Source of the DNA: Desulfobulbaceae bacterium
GTDB taxonomy: Bacteria; Desulfobacterota; Desulfobulbia; Desulfobulbales; Desulfocapsaceae
NCBI GenBank assembly: GCA_031256095.1
Contig: JAIRRG010000088.1
Span: forward strand, 1 to 16,892
Direction of reading: 5' to 3'
Length of the DNA: 16,892 nt
Shown here: piece after piece, positions 13,848-16,892 of the stretch
Layout: each line of letters opens with the position of its first letter
Numbering within the stretch: the first letter of the stretch is position 1
Notes under the pieces: generated by a model
What the model saw: the letters and a program-made list of their open reading frames with translations, nothing else
What the model was told of the DNA's origin: nothing
The model's database searches: none
Position numbers and translations under genes: made by a program

Positions 13848-14450
13848 ATGTGGCAGATTAATTTTCTCCCCGTCCGCCAGCTGAAAAAACGTGAGCAGGC
13901 AAAAGGCCAGCTGGCCGTCTTCCTTCTTGTCTTCGTCCTGGTCGGGGTCATGTGTGCCGTCGCCTGGTTAATACAAACCAAAGATATAAATTTGGAGCGG
14001 AATAGAAATGCCCAATTGAGCAAAGAAAAGCAGAATCTTCAGCCGAAACTGACGCTGATTGATAAATTGAACAAGGACAAGGAAGAGCTGGAACGGAAAA
14101 GCGAAGTCATCGAACAACTGAAGAAGGAATCGTCCTTAACCGTGCGCGTCATGGATGAAATCGCCAGCCGCGTGGATGGCAACCGCCTGTGGCTGATTTC
14201 GATGGCGGTAACCGGCGGCAATGTCGATCTGAAAGGCATCGCCCTTGATAATGAATCCATCGCCCAGTTCATGGATGACCTGAAGAATTCACCCTTCGTC
14301 CGCGATGTTTCCCTGGCCGAATCATCCCAGAAATCTTTAGCCGGTCGCGATCTGAAGTCGTTCACCATCGCCTGCCGGGTGGCGCCGCCGGGAAGTGGGA
14401 AGGCCGCCGAAAAGCCAAACGCCGCAAGCCAAAAGACGGTGAAACCATAG
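13848..14450 (+). CDS. pilN: Type IV pilus assembly protein PilN
   Basis: Bitopic inner-membrane protein that pairs with PilO and whose short cytoplasmic tail docks into PilM. The protein is 200 aa. The N-terminus MWQINFLPVRQLKKR matches the conserved INLLPxR docking motif. One membrane segment follows (about 22-42), then a charged coiled coil (about 45-95) and a periplasmic ferredoxin-like domain ending near 185. The tail is rich in Lys, Pro and Ala. The ATG at 13848 places the docking motif at the very N-terminus, as in homologues. The GTG at 13818 would add ten unrelated residues. The ribosome site GGAAAG is weak. Confidence 0.94.
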   Translation: MWQINFLPVRQLKKREQAKGQLAVFLLVFVLVGVMCAVAWLIQTKDINLERNRNAQLSKEKQNLQPKLTLIDKLNKDKEELERKSEVIEQLKKESSLTVRVMDEIASRVDGNRLWLISMAVTGGNVDLKGIALDNESIAQFMDDLKNSPFVRDVSLAESSQKSLAGRDLKSFTIACRVAPPGSGKAAEKPNAASQKTVKP

Positions 14451-14466
14451 GATAAAGTCTTTTCAT

Positions 14467-14496
14467 ATGAAAAAACCGGGCCGAACCCATAAATGA
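14467..14496 (+). other. Nine-codon frame coupled to the pilO start
   Basis: ATG 14467 opens MKKPGRTHK, ending with TGA at 14494-14496, which overlaps the pilO ATG (14493) as ATGA. It lies in the 42-base gap after pilN. It has no strong ribosome site. It may be chance, or it may carry ribosomes onto pilO. Confidence 0.2.
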
Positions 14497-15158
14497 GCCG
14501 CGATACCGCCATGGCCAGAAAAGAAAAACCCGTCTCCGCGCTCAACCGCTTCCTCGACGACCACTACATTCCAATGGCGCCGCTTGCCAAACTCGGCATG
14601 GCGCTGCTTCTTTTGGCCGCGCCGGTGATTCTCTATGTTATGCTGTTTTATATGCCCTATGCCGCCGAAAAGAGAACGCTGGCGGCGGAGAAAATGAAAC
14701 TTGAATCCGAACTGGGGGCTGTGCGCGCCAAGGCGAGCACGCTGCAACAGTTGGAGAAGGAAGTGGCCGATACCGAGGAAACATTCAACAGCAAGGCGGC
14801 CCTGCTGCCGGAAAGCAAAGAAATCCCCAAATTACTAAAAGATATTTCATCCTTGGGCACCGCCGCCGGGCTCGAGTTCCTGTCATTCAAACCCATGCCT
14901 GAGCAAGCGAAGGATTTTTATGAGGAAATCCCAATTTCTATTTCCCTGAAAGGGCCATACCACAGTATTGGCCATTTTTTTGACAGCGTCAGCAAACTTG
15001 AACGCATTATTGCCGTTGGCGATATGAAAATGGGTAGCCCGACGCGGGAGAATAACGAGATGACCTTAAAAGCGGATTGTCAACTGCTGACCTATCGCTT
15101 CACCAATGAGGAAATCTCGAAACCACGGACCTCGGCTGGAACTCCTAAGCCAAAATAG
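14493..15158 (+). CDS. pilO: Type IV pilus assembly protein PilO
   Basis: Inner-membrane partner of PilN; the PilN-PilO pair carries PilP and spans from PilM to the PilQ secretin. The protein is 221 aa. A short basic cytoplasmic stretch (KEKPVSALNRF) is followed by one membrane helix at about 32-56, a coiled coil at about 57-100 (heptad-like Leu and Ala with many Glu and Lys) and a ferredoxin-like periplasmic domain. That domain contains LLPESKEIPKLLKDIS and ISISLKGPYHSIGHFFDSVS, which are typical of PilO. In-frame ATG 14511 (MARKEKP) is an alternative start. The pilP start follows 19 bases after the stop. Confidence 0.95.
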   Translation: MSRDTAMARKEKPVSALNRFLDDHYIPMAPLAKLGMALLLLAAPVILYVMLFYMPYAAEKRTLAAEKMKLESELGAVRAKASTLQQLEKEVADTEETFNSKAALLPESKEIPKLLKDISSLGTAAGLEFLSFKPMPEQAKDFYEEIPISISLKGPYHSIGHFFDSVSKLERIIAVGDMKMGSPTRENNEMTLKADCQLLTYRFTNEEISKPRTSAGTPKPK

Positions 15159-15177
15159 ACAGGATGGCTTTACGCCG

Positions 15178-15714
15178 ATGAGAAATTCATCGTTGCCAGA
15201 GCTGATGATACGATGGGCCGGATATCAGGTCATGGCCCTGCTTCTCGTTGCAGTAGCTGCATTCGTCTGCCCGGCATCCGCCGGCGAGACGACAAAGGCC
15301 GCTGACCAATCCGATGAACAGAAAGGGGTTGAACAAGGCAAAAGTGAACACTTTGTCTATCAGTACGAAAACCGCAAAGACCCGTTCATGCCTTTCATTG
15401 GCGAAAACACCGCCGCCCTTGCCGATGACGAAATTATTGAAAATGGCGAGCCGCTGACCGGGATGCAGTTATTTGAGCCAGGACAGTTGACGCTGGTCGG
15501 CCTTGTCAATAAAGGCGGCGAATACTATGCCTTGGTCGAAGATTCCACCGGCAAAGGCTATATCCTAACCAAAGGCATGAAAATTGGCCGCCGCGGCCTT
15601 GTCCGCGAAATTGGGCCGAATAAAGTTTTCATTGACGAAACCGCAATTACCCGCACTGGTAAAACGCTGGTCACACCCGTGAATATGGCGCTCAAAAAAG
15701 AGGCGGAGAAATGA
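15178..15714 (+). CDS. pilP: Type IV pilus assembly protein PilP
   Basis: Periplasmic connector that binds PilN/PilO on one side and the N0 domain of the PilQ secretin on the other. The protein is 178 aa, the usual size. A hydrophobic signal segment (YQVMALLLVAVAAFVC) ends in PASA-GE, a signal peptidase I-like site. The Cys is preceded by AFV, which does not fit a lipobox, so this copy may not be a lipoprotein as many PilPs are. The family landmark YENRKDPFMPF is followed by a beta-sandwich domain: LTLVGLV, YYALVEDSTGKGYILTKGMKIG, VFIDE. ATG 15178 is preferred; ATG 15208 (MIRWAGYQ) is also possible. The stop overlaps the pilQ start (ATGA). Confidence 0.93.
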   Translation: MRNSSLPELMIRWAGYQVMALLLVAVAAFVCPASAGETTKAADQSDEQKGVEQGKSEHFVYQYENRKDPFMPFIGENTAALADDEIIENGEPLTGMQLFEPGQLTLVGLVNKGGEYYALVEDSTGKGYILTKGMKIGRRGLVREIGPNKVFIDETAITRTGKTLVTPVNMALKKEAEK

Positions 15715-16892
15715 TAATGCCTATCCGCGCTATCAATCTGTTATTTATCATATTCTTTCCGTTCGCGGCGCTCGCGGCCGCGGCTGAGGTTGATCCCGCC
15801 GCCGCGAAGGCATATACCATTTCCTCCATTAAGCCGGAGATGGTCGGCAACGCGCTGTACATGACCATCGTCGGCGATTCCCAGCCGATTTATATCGTCA
15901 CCGAGCGCTATTCGCCGTTTCGCGTGCTTCTCGATATCGCCAACGCCGTCATGCCTGCGGCAGGCAGCGCCGTGACCCTGCCCAAGAATGATTTTGTCAC
16001 CTACACCGTTTCGACGATCAAGGGCCAGCAGGCTGAGGTCAGCCGTTTTGAGTTTAAAATAGCTGAAAGCCACGGATACAAGGTGGTTACCGAGGGCAAC
16101 GATATCCAGATCGCCATTACCCCCAGCGTTCCTCCTGGCGAGACGGCGGCTAACACGGTCCGCGCCCCGCCGACGCTCACCGACATCCAGGTAGAAGAGC
16201 AACCCGGCATAACCACGGTGAAACTGGCCTCGACCGCGCCGCTGGCCGGCTATAAAACCAGCACCCGGCGCAGAGGTAAAAACAAACCGGCCGCCATGAT
16301 CATCGACATTGCCAATGTGTCGATTGACAAGCTGGCGCCTGAAAAAATCGTCCATTCGGCCACACTGGCAAAAATCCACCTTGCCCGGCGCGGCAATGGC
16401 GCCAGAGTGATTTTCGAGGCCACGGGCCGAGTCTTGTTCAAGTTTGTCGTCAATAAGCTTGACGACGGCATCCAGGTAATCATCAAAGACCGGGAAGCAG
16501 CCGCCAGTACCGAAACTGTCGCCACTCCGGCGCCGTCGGCTGACACGGCAATCGACAAACTCATCGAATCATCGGCTTCACTCCCGCGGAAGAGTCGAGG
16601 CGGCGCCAAGAATAGCTTCCTCGCTTCTGGATACAGTCAAGAACACATCAGCGTCGATTTCTACAAGATAGACATTCACAATGTCTTCCGGCTCTTCCAC
16701 GAAGTCAGTAATCTCAACATCGTCGTTGACCAGGATGTAAAAGGGACACTGACCCTGGCCCTGAACGACGTTCCCTGGGATTTCGCTTTGGACATCATCT
16801 GTAATTTGATGGAGCTCAACCAGGCAAAGCGCGACAACACCATCGTTATCTACCCAAAAAAGAAGGAATTTGTCTGGCCATCGGTCAGTGGG
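15711..16892 (+). CDS. pilQ: Type IV pilus secretin PilQ (N-terminal part, runs off the window)
   Basis: Outer-membrane secretin that forms the gated pore for the type IV pilus. 394 codons are present without a stop, so the C-terminal pore domain lies beyond the edge. The start ATG 15711 overlaps the pilP stop by four bases. A signal peptide covers about residues 1-22 (LLFIIFFPFAALA, then AAAE). Two AMIN domains, thought to hold peptidoglycan, lie at about 35-130 (FRVLLDIANAVMPAAG) and 160-265 (AAMIIDIANVSIDKLAPEK). A low-complexity Ala/Thr/Ser linker follows. From I313 (ISVDFYKIDIHNVFRLF) to about 390 lies the N0/STN domain (VVDQDVKGTLTLALNDVPWDFAL), the surface expected to bind PilP. Family and order match the pilMNOPQ operon. 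Confidence 0.95.
   Translation, partial: MIMPIRAINLLFIIFFPFAALAAAAEVDPAAAKAYTISSIKPEMVGNALYMTIVGDSQPIYIVTERYSPFRVLLDIANAVMPAAGSAVTLPKNDFVTYTVSTIKGQQAEVSRFEFKIAESHGYKVVTEGNDIQIAITPSVPPGETAANTVRAPPTLTDIQVEEQPGITTVKLASTAPLAGYKTSTRRRGKNKPAAMIIDIANVSIDKLAPEKIVHSATLAKIHLARRGNGARVIFEATGRVLFKFVVNKLDDGIQVIIKDREAAASTETVATPAPSADTAIDKLIESSASLPRKSRGGAKNSFLASGYSQEHISVDFYKIDIHNVFRLFHEVSNLNIVVDQDVKGTLTLALNDVPWDFALDIICNLMELNQAKRDNTIVIYPKKKEFVWPSVSG

Noticed and set aside
13730..13885. 51-codon Cys-containing frame in the pilM-pilN spacer
   Set aside because: It has no ribosome site, runs into pilN in another frame, and the Cys spacing does not match a zinc or iron-sulfur motif I know.

Overview
The window looks like chromosomal DNA of a Gram-negative sulfate- or sulfite-reducing bacterium, most likely a deltaproteobacterium (Desulfobacterota). 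The evidence is a complete bacterial reductive-type dsrA-dsrB-dsrD unit beside a type IV pilus pilM-N-O-P-Q operon. The dnaG/rpoD-like neighbourhood suggests something near Desulfobulbales, but that placement is an inference. The DNA is GC-rich, except for the symporter and insertion-sequence stretch at about 10.5-12.6 kb, which is visibly more AT-rich.

Layout. (1) 1-504, minus strand: 5' part of htpX, a membrane zinc protease, cut by the window edge and divergent from dnaG. (2) 779-6348, plus strand: dnaG, a remnant of rpoD (only sigma region 4.2 survives), dprA, rpe and pgi. From the remnant onward, overlapping or closely spaced starts suggest one co-transcribed housekeeping block. (3) 6398-9499: a self-contained dsr unit with its own promoter, a leader of about 230 nt, dsrA, dsrB, a strong hairpin, dsrD and a strong intrinsic terminator. 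(4) 9504-10244: birA, a biotin ligase without a DNA-binding domain. (5) 10508-12455, minus strand: a sodium:solute symporter next to a decayed IS3-type transposase, probably an acquired or rearranged segment. (6) 12655-16892, plus strand: pilM, pilN, pilO, pilP and the first 394 codons of pilQ, the alignment and outer-membrane part of the type IV pilus machine; pilQ runs off the edge.

How they work together. DsrAB reduces sulfite, and DsrD is a small winged-helix activator of DsrAB. Rpe and Pgi serve pentose-phosphate and hexose-phosphate metabolism. DnaG primes replication. DprA handles incoming single-stranded DNA, and it co-occurs here with a pilus system that can take up DNA in some bacteria. 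PilM/N/O/P/Q link the inner-membrane pilus motor to the outer-membrane secretin.

No convincing new multi-gene system is visible. The points most worth a second look are the sigma-factor remnant translationally coupled to dprA, the structured dsrA leader with an upstream reading frame ending on the dsrA ribosome site, the hairpin before dsrD, the interrupted pilM-pilN junction, and the duplicated start region of the symporter.
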